A program made the translations under genes and the position numbers. Shown here in pieces: positions 1 through 12,200 of a stretch of DNA of 64,000 nt. Position 1 is the first letter of the stretch. Each line of letters starts with the position of its first letter. Source of the DNA: Onchocerca volvulus (taxonomy: Eukaryota; Nematoda; Chromadorea; Rhabditida; Onchocercidae). Below the pieces are notes generated by a model that had not been told where the DNA came from, searched no databases, and saw only the letters and a program-made list of their open reading frames with translations. The stretch is from NCBI GenBank assembly GCA_000499405.2, contig HG738137.1, positions 7,832,265 through 7,896,264 of the forward strand, in the 5' to 3' direction.

Positions 1-929
1 CTATGTATTTTATAGTCTTATGATGCTCGTCTCTTATGTCAAATATATTTGTTGTATTTTTCTCCTGACAAACTGAGGGGAATATTAAAAATAATATGAT
101 GATACAGTAAGAACGAGCCAGCATTTTCTTAATTGATAAGCTCCTTTAATACGATAGGAAAGAAAGAATTTCAACTAGCGTGAAATATCAATATTTGGCT
201 TTAATAAATGCTCATTATAAATAATATTTATACAAATGATTGAGCATTTATTTATAATGAGCATTTATTTTGATACATTTCCTCTACATTTTATCAAGCA
301 ATCATTTAATAACTTTTAATAGCTTTAGATTTTTCAGTCCATGCAAGTGATTTGAGGAGGGTAAACACAAACCTCATTCATTCACGCGATAATAATTATA
401 ATTAAGGTATAGTCATGAGTTATTATTTATGATTTGCAAAAGAAAAAAAAATGGTGATGAAGGGTTTTATAAAATAATCAACTTCAGAAAAATGTTATGA
501 TAAAATAACTAAAAAAATGGCCTTGCAAATAAGATGTTGAAATTGGAATAAATGTCACTGCTTAAAATTTTTTTGGTCATTTTTTTTTTTTTTTTGCTTT
601 TTTTTTGCACATCCGAAGAGCAAGTCCGATGTACTTTTCACACTTTAAGTTTTTTCTAGTTCGTTAAATTTTTTAAGTATTGATGTTGTTTGTTTTATCA
701 TTTTTGCACTGATAAAACTTTAATATATGCGAGGTAATTTTTATAAATTTTACTTCATATTTATTAAACTAAGATTGATTTCCAACATTTAAGATACTTC
801 GCAAATATTTATTTCAATGTCAAACCTCAATATTTTGTTGGCATTCGAATATCATTACATCTTATTATATGAGTGCATTCAATAATGTGCATTTAATTTG
901 CGTATTAAATCAAAACTATCGCCTTTTAA
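1..929. other. AT-rich intergenic DNA
   Basis: No open frame of useful length and no recognisable protein similarity. The only structure seen is a 22-base perfect inverted repeat (separate entry) and A/T runs. The stretch ends where the GC-richer outer tip of the Helitron-derived element begins. Confidence 0.6.
203..269. repeat. 22-bp perfect inverted repeat
   Basis: Bases 203-224 are the exact reverse complement of 248-269, with a 23-base spacer. The core of each arm is TGCTCATTATAAATA or its complement. It could form a hairpin or be the relic of a small palindromic element. No coding context. Confidence 0.75.
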
Positions 930-944
930 AATGTGACTAGCTTG

Positions 945-1690
945 ACTCGGCCACGCTCCGCGAAGCCGATCCATAAGTCCATAGGGGCCGGCCACGCTTC
1001 GCGTGTCCGGTTCCAGCTAATCTATATAAACGAAAACATCAATGATCATTTGTTCAAAATCTTAAACCTCCGAAAGTTCTTAAAGACGCGCCTTATTTAT
1101 ATTAATTCAAAATCTTAGATTTTGAAAAGTTCCTACCTATTGCTCTGAAATTTTGACACAACTTTGCATTCGAATACGCGCATGTTTTTTACAGGCGTTA
1201 TTGTAGCTCAATCTAGTAAAGTGCAAAAAAAGAAAAGAGGAGGAAAATGTTTCTAATGTTGAGGAAAAAAAACTTTGTAATTTGATTTGTGGTTTGGTTG
1301 GATTGGAGACTGATTCTTGCTATTATGATTCGGCTAGGTCAGCATTAGGTGCGAGGAGGTATTTTGTGTCTTGTATGAGATTTATTGATTAATGAAGAGT
1401 GATTCGTCATAACAAACAATTATCAGAGAACATTTAGCCAAATTAATCGCTGGGTTATTCTTTCCTTTGTCGCTGATAGAAAAGAATACTATTCAAGTAA
1501 ATTGTTGAATTGTTGCTGCTGTTGTGTCGCTTTGAACTATCGAACTGGAACCCTTGGAACTCCGAGTAATTGCTGTTGCTGCGTGATCTTTGTCGTTTAT
1601 CTGTGAATTGGAGAACATGTTTTGGTGGTAAACATATTTGTCGTCCCTTTGAAACTATGTCGTGCTACTTCATCTTCAGTATTTCTTGAT
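945..1690 (+). repeat. Left inverted arm of Helitron-derived element
   Basis: Matches the reverse complement of 4247-4955. Shared landmarks include CAGCTAATCTATATAAA near the outer end, TTTTGACACAACTTTGCATTC in the middle (present there in slightly different form) and ACAAACAATTATCAGAGAA towards the inner end. It also matches 61290-61990 in direct orientation, which makes it the best-preserved comparison between copies. Confidence 0.8.
988..1010. repeat. GC-rich terminal hairpin of left arm
   Basis: CCGG-C-CACGC-TTC-GCGTG-T-CCGG: a stem of 4 plus 5 base pairs around one mismatch, with a 3-base loop. Similar hairpins lie at the outer tip of the other arm (4921-4941) and of copy 2 (61303-61318). 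Helitrons carry a short GC-rich hairpin near the 3' end that marks termination, so this is the expected kind of signal. No clear CTRR end was seen beside it. Confidence 0.6.
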
Positions 1691-1879
1691 CAGCGTAAAA
1701 CATGATTCCATATTCAGCAGTCACGCGATTAAAATTGTTCTGCATTCTGGTGCAACCCAACTGATGATTATAGTTTGAGCCGGCATGTTTTCATCCGCTC
1801 TATGACTGAAATATGTCTTTATTGCAAGGCTCTGAAATTTAATGAAAAAACGTAAGGAATGTGTTGAGCCGCCGGAAAA

Positions 1880-4184
1880 ATTAAACTGCCTCAACTTGAG
1901 GAACCGCTAGAGCTGTTAAAAACTTCGCTGGCCGGAATACCAATCGAATCAAAGCATCAAGAAATACAACTCGTATTTCCAAATGACGTCGTTCGGTGCA
2001 GAAATCGTAACATTATGACAAAAAATACGATACATGGAACTTGCGGGAAACTGAATTCAAATTCACCATGCATGATAGACGGAAAATACTGTAAGCGATA
2101 TTCTCGAGCATTAATATCCAATACAGTTACAAGAAATGATGAATATCCTTTATACAGAAGATCAGCAGAAGATGGTGGTAAATTAGCAACCACGCAAATG
2201 TGGAATGGTGACATCAAAGTAGATAACCGGTGAGTTATTCCATATTCGCCTTTGCTATTAAATGCATATAAAATGTTTAGCTTCTTCTTTTGCATGTTGT
2301 TAGTAAATGTGCCCGGTCCATCCTCCTTCAGCAATAAAAAATTGTCAGCGGCGTTACATTACACATGCTACTTTCCGTAGTGCATGTCAAGCTTTGAATT
2401 TATTGGAGAACGGCCGACATTGGAATGTATGCATTAATGACGTAACATCCAAATCAAATTCGTACACTGTTTGCAATCATATTGATCGCGTGCTCTTCTT
2501 CGTCTCTAACGCAGTTATGGGAGAAATATAAATCGCATATGGCTGAAAATATTCTCCATCGAATACGCAGCGAAAATTCAGATTGAAAATGGATTTCATA
2601 AGAGAAATTTACAAGGAAGCGTTGATAATGATTGAAAATTTTTGCTCACAAATCCCGAACATAGTTCCCAGTCAATTGGGAATGTCATCACCGAATCGAT
2701 CTGCTGCTGCTTCGTTCGATATAGAATTGCATCGCGAACAAAATTATAACACGATCGATCTTTCGTCATACTTACAATCAAATATTCCTAAGTTAACATT
2801 TGAGCAAAAAGGCATTTATGATCAAATAATGCAAACTGTCAATAAGGGAGTAAAAAAAATCTTCTTTTTAGATGCGCCAGGAGGAACTGGTAAAATGTCC
2901 CTAATTAAACTGGTTCTGGCAGCTGTTCGATCCCAAAATGACATAGCCTTAGCTCTTGCATCGTCCCGAAATTTAGCTCCGACATTGCTACTAGGTGGAA
3001 AAACTGCTCATTCCGCTTTGAAAATGCCATTGAGCATATAATATACATTGAAACTCCGACATTCAACATTTTCAAAATATCAGACATGAGAAAAGTATTG
3101 CAAAATACAAACTTATTATTTGGGATGAATGTACAATGATGCACAAAATATCGGTCGAAGTTTCTGATTTTGATCGATCGGTCGAGACTCTTGATCGACT
3201 GCGTGGAAATGCCAGACCATTTTGGGAACCCATTAATATTGCTTAGAAGAGATTTCAGGCAAATATCACCTGCAGTCCCTCAGTCGACACCAACGAACGA
3301 AATAAACACTTGCCTGAAATACTCTACTCTGTGGCGATACGTAAAGCCGTTAGAATTAGCTACAAATAGGCTGTTCAGCTGCAAAACGATCGATCAACTG
3401 TGATATTCTTACATGAATTGCTGGATATTGGTTAACGGAAAAGTGCCGGTTGGTCTGATCTCAGGATGAATTTCATTGACTCATAACTTCTGCAATTTAG
3501 TAACGTCAAAAGAAGAAATGGTTGAAAAAGTACTTCTCAATATTCAAATTAATTATAAGAATCACGATTGGCTGAGTGAACGAGCTATTCTTGCGGCCAA
3601 GAACAAAGACGCCGACGAACTTAATAATATTATACAATCTAACATTCAAAGCGAGACAGTCACAGATAAGTCCGTCGATACTGTTGTGGAAGCAGATGAA
3701 GCAGTCACGAATCCAACAGAATTTTTTTACTCACTCGATCTGCTAGGACTGCCACCGCACAAACTGCAATTGAAAATCGGTGTGCCAATTATCGTGTTGC
3801 GAAATATCAACCAGCCAAACTTTGTAACGGCACACGGCTTGCAGTAAAAAAAAATTAATGAGAAACGTCATAGAAGCAGCAATCTTGACAGGATCTTTCA
3901 AAGATGAAGATGTCCTCATTTCTCGCATTACCATGATTCCGACGGATATGCCATTTCAGTTTAAGAGATTGCAATTTCCAATTCGACTGGCGTTTGCATT
4001 CGCCATCAATAAAGCTCAGGATCAATCGTTAGAATTGTGCGATTTAGATCTAGAGACCGACTGCTTTTCATATGAACAATTATATGTTGCATATGGACAA
4101 TTACATGTCGGCAAACCAGACAATTTTTATATCTACACAGACAATGGAACAATAAAAAATACTGTATTTCCACAAGAATTGTGA
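1880..4184 (+). pseudogene. Broken Helitron Rep/PIF1-like helicase
   Basis: Fragments of a Helitron transposase in consistent + strand order. From about 1,880 to 2,230 is the Helitron-like N region (IHGTCGKLNSNSPCMIDGK, then YPLYRRS, then VDNR). From 2,307 the frame resumes at the start of the helicase, so the HUH Rep catalytic part appears deleted. Residues at 2,583-3,041 carry the Walker A region, but as GGTGKM rather than GGTGKT or GGTGKS. A WDEC Walker B-like motif is near 3,120. DFRQISPAVPQSTP follows at 3,250 and the C-terminal helicase motifs, including FAFAINKAQDQSLE, at 3,476-4,184. At least four frame breaks separate these pieces, one in the A-run at 3,846-3,857. It cannot make a full protein. 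Confidence 0.85.
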
Positions 4185-4246
4185 AATTAAACATATTGGT
4201 GTGGGCGAAAGGTGAAAGATGTCAAGCAGCGCCACGACAATCATTG

Positions 4247-4955
4247 TAAACAGGGAGTATTAAAGATCAAGTGACGCGACATAGTTTTAAAGAGACGACA
4301 AACATATCTGCCACCGAAACGTTCCAATACACAGATAAACGACAAAGATCGACGCAGCAACAGCAATTATTTGTAATTCTAGTTCTCCAGTTTGACAATT
4401 CAAAACGACACAACATAGCAACAATGCGACAATTCAGTGAACAGTATTTTTCTCTATCAGAGACAAAGGTAAAAATAATCCAGTGATCATTTTGCTTGGA
4501 TATTCTCTGATAATTGTTTGTTACGAAGAATAAAACTTTTTTCGACAAAATTTGTTTCCATCACACAAAACAGGCTTTTCCGGCCCTAATACTGATCTAG
4601 CCGAATAGTAATAATCAATACAGCAATCCAACCGGACTACAAACAAATTACTGCCAGATTTTTCCCCAAACACTAGAAATGTGCGCTTCTATTTTTTCTT
4701 TTTTCCACTTAACCGGATTGAGCTATAGCATTGCATGCTTATAAAAGGCATTTGAAAACATGATGCGTATTCGAATACAGTATTGTGTCAAAATTTCAAA
4801 GCAAGAAGAAATTTGAGAGATACTTTGAACTAATATAGATAAGGGGCGTGTTTAAGAATTTTTGGAGATTTAAGATTTTGAACAAAGAAGATTTAAGTTT
4901 TATTTATATGGACTAGCTGAAGCCAATTGCGTTTCGCGGCTGGATACAGCTTGTC
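4247..4955 (-). repeat. Right inverted arm of Helitron-derived element
   Basis: Reverse-complement partner of the left arm, beginning about 60 bases after the helicase stop. The outer tip contains an AGCC...GGCT hairpin at 4921-4941 with an inner GCG-TTT-CGC stem, in the same place as the hairpin of the left arm. It is more diverged from copy 2 than the left arm is. Confidence 0.75.
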
Positions 4956-7845
4956 ATTAAATGTTGCGACTGATGATTACTGGAAGTGTTCCTTTGGACT
5001 GGATTGATAATTCATATATTTTGATATCAATAGACTTATACGGCTAAATCATTGTGCTTACTGAATATTTATCAGTTTAATATCGGTTAAATATCATTGG
5101 TCAGTCAAATATCATTTCATTTTTTTGCTATATAAATTTGTAAACGATTTAAGTCTCTGCATCTGGAACCAACATTTTTTTTTTTACTTTCAAAGTTTTG
5201 CTTAGTTTCTTATTAAACGAACTTATTCTGGATTTCTGTGAATTAAATTAGAGTTAATCAATTGTCACAAAAACATACTTGCAACAAACAAAAATATCAC
5301 GACAAAAGAATGACAGATTGAAATTGGCAGTGATGATAATGATCTGATAGTGATAATGGTAGTCAAAGTAATTATAACAGAGCGCAGATTGCGATTTTGG
5401 AAATCAAGTTTCAAGAAGCAAATGAACAATGTGCTCAAGTAAAACAAAGATTAATTAATATTTATTTCTAAGCTTAAAGTCTATTATTACTGGAAAAGTA
5501 CTAATCCGGCATAGCTTATTCTTTGGTAATTATGCTTGTTGCATCCAGAATACAAATGAGTCTCTGGATAAGATGTTGAAGTTTATTAGAAAATATTCTG
5601 ATGTACTTCGATATTAATCTAGCTGTTGCCTGCTTTTGTCGTAATATTTCTGAATCAAATGACTCTATTTTCTTATCGAATTACAATTTCAAATATCTTT
5701 ATTTCTAACCTAAAAGCTGATCTGCTGATGAACCATATGATAAGTCCAAATTAATTTCTGTTCTCATTTATAAGCAAATCATTGAGTATCACGAATAAAT
5801 ATCCCTTGTTGATCAGATAATGCTTTTAGATCAGTTTTGGGCCTATCCTAATATTATATTCGTTAGAAACGTTTTTATGAAAAAGAAATTAAGTGATAAA
5901 AATAATAAATGAAGATAAGAAATACAACATAAAGCAATTGAAGAAGATTCTAAGTTTAGTATATTTATTGAAAAATTTTAATAAGGCTAAATTGTTAGAA
6001 TTTTCAGATAAATGTTCTTTTTCAAAGTTCGAAATTTTCTTTCAAGTTATGAAAGAAGACAGGATTATTTCAGACAGATCGTGTGATGGTACATCATCAG
6101 ATGCGCTATTAAACTTATCAAATGTGTCATCAGCATCATCAGATACGATAATAAATAGAAAATACCTGGTTGGAATTTTGGAATGAAATGTTCTTACTTT
6201 TTGAAAATATGCATAATTTTATTTTATTACAGTCTTTTTTCGATGTTTTATTGATTTGCATTTTTGTTGTATTTCGGAAATTGATTGTTTTGTTCTGACG
6301 TAAAAATATATTGTTTGTGTATGTTGAATGCTTTGAAAGATTCAAGTTGAAAAAAGTAGGGCTATATATTAACTGTAAATAGAAAATTGGTCTGATCACA
6401 AATGACCTAGATCTAAAGAATAATCGAATAAAATGATTTCGATTTCATGGCTTTGCATAAAAATGCTGCTATGCATTCAATTCTATGGCATTGAATAATT
6501 GATGAATCATGATAATTTCAGTTTCTATTTTTTAAAACTATTATCTTTTCAAGTGAATTTTTGCTTTTGATTTGACTTTGCAGCTTTATTATTATAGATA
6601 AAATAAGCAATGTTTGGATATGATGCAATTTCTTGCGGCCAAATTCAGGTTTCACAAGAGATTTATATGCCAGAATCCTCTTGCATGTGCAGAAAAATTG
6701 CTCCATGCTGATAACATACTGAGTAAAATATAAGATGGTATAAGGCTATTGATCCTTTTTGTAGCATAACAAATTCATTGCACTTGATGGATTTTTTTGA
6801 TTTAGTTTAATAGCAATTTTGAATTCTCCCTAAAAATGCGTTGAGATCAACAAATATGTAGACAGGTGCATCTCCTCTTGAATAAAGACGAGAAAAAAAT
6901 GGAAGAGTGACGACGAAACTGAATAGATATGTGTGCAAGCTTCCTAAAGTAGATCTTGACCTTTGCATTTATATCATGGAACGAGAAAATCAGAAATGTT
7001 CAGCAAGAGAAATTGAGAAAAATAACTTACTAAAAAAAATGAAAAATGACCCTCAATAGCATGTCAGGAAGAAGGATCTAAGTGCGAAATAAATATGAGA
7101 CTTTTGACTGGTGCTTTCATCTTTTATTTTATTTTATTTTTTTTTGGATTTACAAGATTATTTTCTAGATTTAAATTGAATCAAATTTCATTTTTTTTTC
7201 AATTTTTAAACTTTCAATATTCATATTGCACAATTTTTCTTACATAATTTTTTCCGTAATGTTTTATATTCATGGGATTTTTATTTCATTTGTCTATTGA
7301 AATCTTAATTACAATAGTCGCCTTTTCAGCATTCATCTCAAGAAATTGCTTATCGATAAAAAATTGAGGTCAAACTTATCCAAATCTGTGAAAAGCAAAA
7401 TTTGCAGCCATTTCATCGATTACATACCACCTGGAAACCTTTCTATTCATATGTTTTATCGGTTCATTTTAGTACACATTGCAAATAAATTCGTTTTGAC
7501 AGCATTTTGGAAATATTTAAAATCTGATTGAACATTTAAAAATTATTTTCCGACAAAATTTATAAGCGTAGGTAAGAAAGAATACTCTTCTTTTTAAATG
7601 ATTATCAAACCTGTCCCTTACATCATTCCAGATCAAATATGATTTCTGATGTCGAAAATCTTACTGCAAATTAGGTTAGATAAGATAGACTTTTTGCAGG
7701 GAGACATTTTAATCTTCCAGATGTACCACAAAAATCCAATCATCCATCGTCATTCTTTTCAAAAGAACTTACTACGACAGGCAGAAAATTTTATTAGTTC
7801 ACGGAAAGAGTAATGTTGAAATCCAAGCTGTTATGGATCAATATT

Positions 7846-8082
7846 GCAACAGCGTGCAGACATCAATAGTATTGCAGCAATGTGCAATTGTTAGTATTGT
7901 AACAACGTGCATCTTTTAACAGTTAGTATTGCAGCACTATGTGATTGTCGTCGATTAGTATTACGGTAACTGTGCAAATTGTCATCGATTGACATTGTAT
8001 TGCGGCGATGTACAATTGTCATCGATTAGTATTACAATAAATATGCAAATTGTCATTGATTAGTTTTGCAGCAATGTGCAAT
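7846..8082. repeat. Degenerate minisatellite
   Basis: About six to seven imperfect copies of a unit of 30-40 bases built on ATTAGTATTGCAGCAATGTG followed by CAAATTGTCATCG. The phrases GCAATGTGCAA, TTGTCATCGATT and TTAGTATT recur with substitutions and length changes. It lies about 1.2 kb upstream of the alx-1 start codon. Confidence 0.75.
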
Positions 8083-9210
8083 TTAAAAAAAAGCTGAAGC
8101 TCAACAAATTTTTTAGAAATGTCTTCATTTCGTCATTGTTTTCACAGATGTCATTTTTTCAAACGCAGAAATTATGGATTTCGCTCCGTTTAACCGTCAT
8201 CCTTTTTATCTCGAAAGAATTTTCAATTATTTTAAAGTTTAAAGCAGTTTAGAGACATTCCAAAAGCGGTAAATTCTTTGCATCTTTATAGCATTTCTGA
8301 TGTTCATCCTTCTTGCACTAGTACACTTCCAATCGGTACATACCTTTTTCCCATCCTGCGAAAAACTTGAATGATGACTAGAAAGGGGTGGCTTTCTCGA
8401 ATGCCTCATATAACTCTCGACTAAGACAGATTAATCACCACCAGATCAGCTCTTTGTAACCTTTGCAAGATACGACAGTAATGCGACACAGTGCACACAG
8501 ATATCTGACATATGACCTTCGCAAAATGAATCCTCATGTAGCGTACCGATACGTGCACCGCACGCAGCTGCACTTCGCGTTCAAACTCATGGTATCGTAC
8601 TCGTGCCCTGTTTGCTGCTAACGCCTCTCAGAGCAATTCGAACATTGACCCGATGAACACTACCAAATTCACGCAACTCGAGCGTGGACCTATCTTGGAT
8701 TGATTTATCACTGCTGATCAGTGTTGTTGTCATTTGTCTCTCATTAGATTTCACGTTATCTACCCTGCTTATCATAATTATGAGGAGAATATATGTCTGT
8801 GAGGATTCTTTGCTACGACCTATGAAATGGTACTATTTCACAGGTTCCAGCAATTCCTCGACTCTCTTCACTTTGCGGGATACTTTTCTCCTTCCATTAT
8901 TTAACGACTATATTTTATAAGAATCTTTTGTTAGTGTTTTAAATATCCGTTGATGTAAACGGCTTGATAATATACGTTGTTTGCCCTTTCTCTATTATCT
9001 CCATTGTTGAGTTTCTTAGTCTTTAATATGATTAATATTTTCTACGTTACATTTATTATCTAAAAATTTCAGAAAATCTCTGTCCTTTTATTAATGCAAT
9101 TAGGTGGTGAATTGTCAAGGGACAGATTTTCCAAGTACTTGATAGATCTTCGAAGCTATTTAGCTTTTCCCGTCTTGAAAATTCATATCCCAGAAGTTTA
9201 ATAAATTTCA

Positions 9211-9221
9211 AAAACTTGCAG
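9211..9221 (+). promoter_or_regulatory. Probable spliced-leader acceptor of alx-1
   Basis: AAAACTTGCAG ends nine bases before the alx-1 ATG, with no in-frame upstream codon to join it to. In nematodes such an acceptor directly before the start codon usually receives a trans-spliced leader. Inferred from position only. Confidence 0.5.
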
Positions 9222-9230
9222 GCATAAAAG

Positions 9231-12200
9231 ATGTCATCTTTTCTGGCGGTACCGCTGAAACATACAAATGAAGTGGATTTGGTAAAACCACTAATGAGTT
9301 ATATTGAGAATATTTATCTCTCTACGAGTGAAATAAACTCTGAAATTAAAGAAGCTGTGCAAGAACTAAACAAGATGCGAAACAAAGCGTGCAATCAAAC
9401 TTTGGATAGACATCAAAGTGCTTTAGATGCTCTAACTAGGTATGTTTGCTCATATTCCATCAAGACATTTTATCGTAATGTAGAAAGAGAGCTAAAGAAG
9501 TTTGCGAACTAATAGATTGGTCCAATCTATTCAGAGTTAGAAACAGTTCTGCGCATTGGATAAATTAAACATCATTATCATTTTTGTTCTTTCTTTCATA
9601 ATTTCTAATGATTCAAAGATTTGTAACCCAAAGATTTACAGATATTACGATCAGCTGGTGGCCATCGAAAACAAAATACCAATCACTGCAACTCAAAATC
9701 CTATCAGTTTTAAATGGAAAGGTGCTTTCGATAAAGGCTCACTCTTTTTCGGCCGAGCTTCACTAAGTATGTTTATATAATTTTCATACTCTCCTATACT
9801 TCTAATAATGTCAAATGATTAGAAGAATCCATAATTCATAAGTTTCAATTTTTTTTTTTGTGATTTACTGAACATTATCCAGATACATTTGTTAAAAGGT
9901 AGTCATTACAGGATAAATCTTACATATATTAGAGTGTTAATATTGCTGTAATTTATGTTATCAATCAATACACATCTTGGCACTTCATTTTTCGGTAAAA
10001 GAACTTTACTTCAACCAATCTAATATGAATTAAATAATTGAATTTTCAGCTTTAAATGATGGTGCATTTGAAAGAGCTGCTGTTTTATTCAATTGTGGCG
10101 CTCTGATGTCTGAGATTGCGGCTTCTCAACCAATGCATACTGATGAGGAACTCAAAATTGCAGCGAAATTTTTTCAGCAATCAGCTGGTGTCTTTGCACA
10201 TTTGAAGAATACGATCCTCGGGATTGTACAACAAGTTTGATAGTTTTTTCAATTTTTTCAAATCGAATTCATTAGGATTATCATTTTATACAGTGCATTA
10301 TTGCTTTGGTGATGATCCATCTTTGATCCAACAAAGATGCGTATGGGTTTCGGAAAAATGATCTGTTATGTTAACTACGCCATATAAATCCGTACATTGT
10401 TAAAATTTTATTCATTATTTATCATGATGCTTTTATCGGAAGCTTTTTTGCATTGATGTAACGTCGTATGTTGAAGTTTACCATTGACATTTAATTTTGT
10501 CTGATGGATAGGAATAAGTTAACAATGTACATACTTGTCTATAGGATTTGCTGATTGAAAGCATTGACTGTGTACATACTTGCCTATAGGATTTGCTGAT
10601 TCATCGGTTGATACATGGTTGATATTATCACTTCGAAATATTATTGATCATCGTTTTTGTTAAAAGAAAGTATCAAGTCGATCTACGCTTTCATAAATTG
10701 TTCATGTTGCGATTTCTTTTCAGGAACCAACTCCTGATTTGATGCCTGACACATTGTCAGTACTTTCAGCAGTTATGCTAGCTCAAGCGCAGGAAGCTTT
10801 CTATCTCAAAGCTGAAAAAGGTCCGTCCCTCTCATGCTTTTTGTTCTCATATTTTTCTCTTGCTTTTTTGGATGAAACTGAAATAAATGAGACCGATCAA
10901 GTGGAATAAACTGATAATGCTTCCTTATTTATCATGCTGTTTTGTTTTAATGGAATTAGATTATTTTTTTAGATAAAATGAAGCCACTTGCATTGACGAA
11001 ATTAGCAGCACAATGCGCGGAATATTATCATGAAGCTCAGAAGCAATTACAGAAAGATGCTGTGAAAGGTTTATTTGACAAGGTTATTACTGTTATATAT
11101 TTTTCTGCATTATTTCAATTGAAATTTTGCAGTTCGTTTAGTGTTGTGTAATAATTTAACAAGTGCTTAAATTCTGTTCGCTTGACTTTTGTTTTAGACT
11201 TTCCTCCCACATATGATTTGGTTATCACTTTTTTTTTTTGAAAATGATTGTTTTCATCGAGTTCTGTGTCAAAACTTTTGCATCTTTTTTATATTCTTTT
11301 ATTTTTTTTGACGTATGGACATTTTTTTATAGGAATGGACAAACATTATAAAAGGCAAAGCTTTGGGACTTTCGGCTCTTGCTCAATATCATAAAGCTTT
11401 CGATAATGCAGATTCGAAGAATATAGGTTTTTTTTTTCTTGATAATTTTTTGTTGATTTTTCTAATGAAAAATATGCGTTTAGGAAAATAAGCAGTTTTT
11501 TGCCAAAATGCGAAGTAGCATTTTATTTTTATCCTTTGATTAGATAAATCCGAGTTTTAAATGATGCAGATGACAATCATTTTTTCTTTTTTTTTTTTTA
11601 CGTGGAACATCTGTATAATGCTTTGATCCTTTTCTGTGATTTCCTCTATGGTTCATCTGATTTTTGAAAAAAGTTTGTTCTTTCATAAATGTGCTCTAAT
11701 TCCAGGTGAACAGTTAAGTCGATTAACTGAATCACATTCTCTCATGCAGCAGGCAAACAGTTACATGCCTCACGGAACATTTGATGTACAATTTGCAGCT
11801 ATTGAAAAAGCGTATGCATCAGCTAAAAAGGATAACGACTTTATTGTAATTTATTGATAATTTTTTAGCTCCTTAAAATTCAGAATTTTTTTTTCCGATG
11901 ATCTTCCTGATGGGTCTGACAATGCAGTTTTGTTTTTGTTTTTTTGTTTTTTTGTTTTTTTTTTTTTATTTCGTAAACAATTGAATTGTTTTGCTGAGGG
12001 ATTCAATGTTTCAGTAGTTAATTCTTTTATTAAGAAAATCAGCGTTTTAGTGGCTCTCATTGAGAAAATTAGTGCTTCAAGTAATCGGTTTATGATTTCA
12101 TTAGCAGCATGTATTTCTGTAATACTAATCTCATATTAATCGAAAAACAGATCGTATCTTCTACAGAAAAAATTTCCATTTAAACTTTTAATTTTTAGTA

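Larger units (their letters stand above)
945..4955 (+). mobile_element. Helitron-derived element with long inverted arms (copy 1)
   Basis: A decayed transposon of about 4 kb. The centre (about 1,880-4,184) encodes broken pieces of a Helitron-type helicase on the + strand. It is enclosed by two arms of roughly 700-750 bases in inverted orientation (945-1690 and 4247-4955). The arms diverge by point changes and small indels but align along their whole length. Each outer tip carries a GC-rich hairpin. Classical Helitrons lack long terminal inverted repeats, so this is either an unusual family or two elements nested tail to tail. A second copy at 61.3-62.8 kb shows the same arm next to the 3' end of the helicase, so that arm is a genuine element end. 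Confidence 0.75.
4956..9230. other. Gene-poor DNA upstream of alx-1
   Basis: About 4.3 kb without a convincing gene. The longest open frame (5893-6186, + strand, 97 codons) is rich in Lys, Ile, Asn and Ser and resembles no family I know. It lacks the splice and codon signals seen in the real genes here. The only other structure is the minisatellite at 7846-8082. Promoter elements of alx-1 presumably lie in the last kilobase, but none can be identified. Confidence 0.55.

Noticed and set aside
5893..6186. 97-codon open frame in the 5-9 kb gap
   Set aside because: Low-complexity Lys/Ile/Ser composition, no splice context, no recognised similarity; expected by chance in AT-rich DNA.
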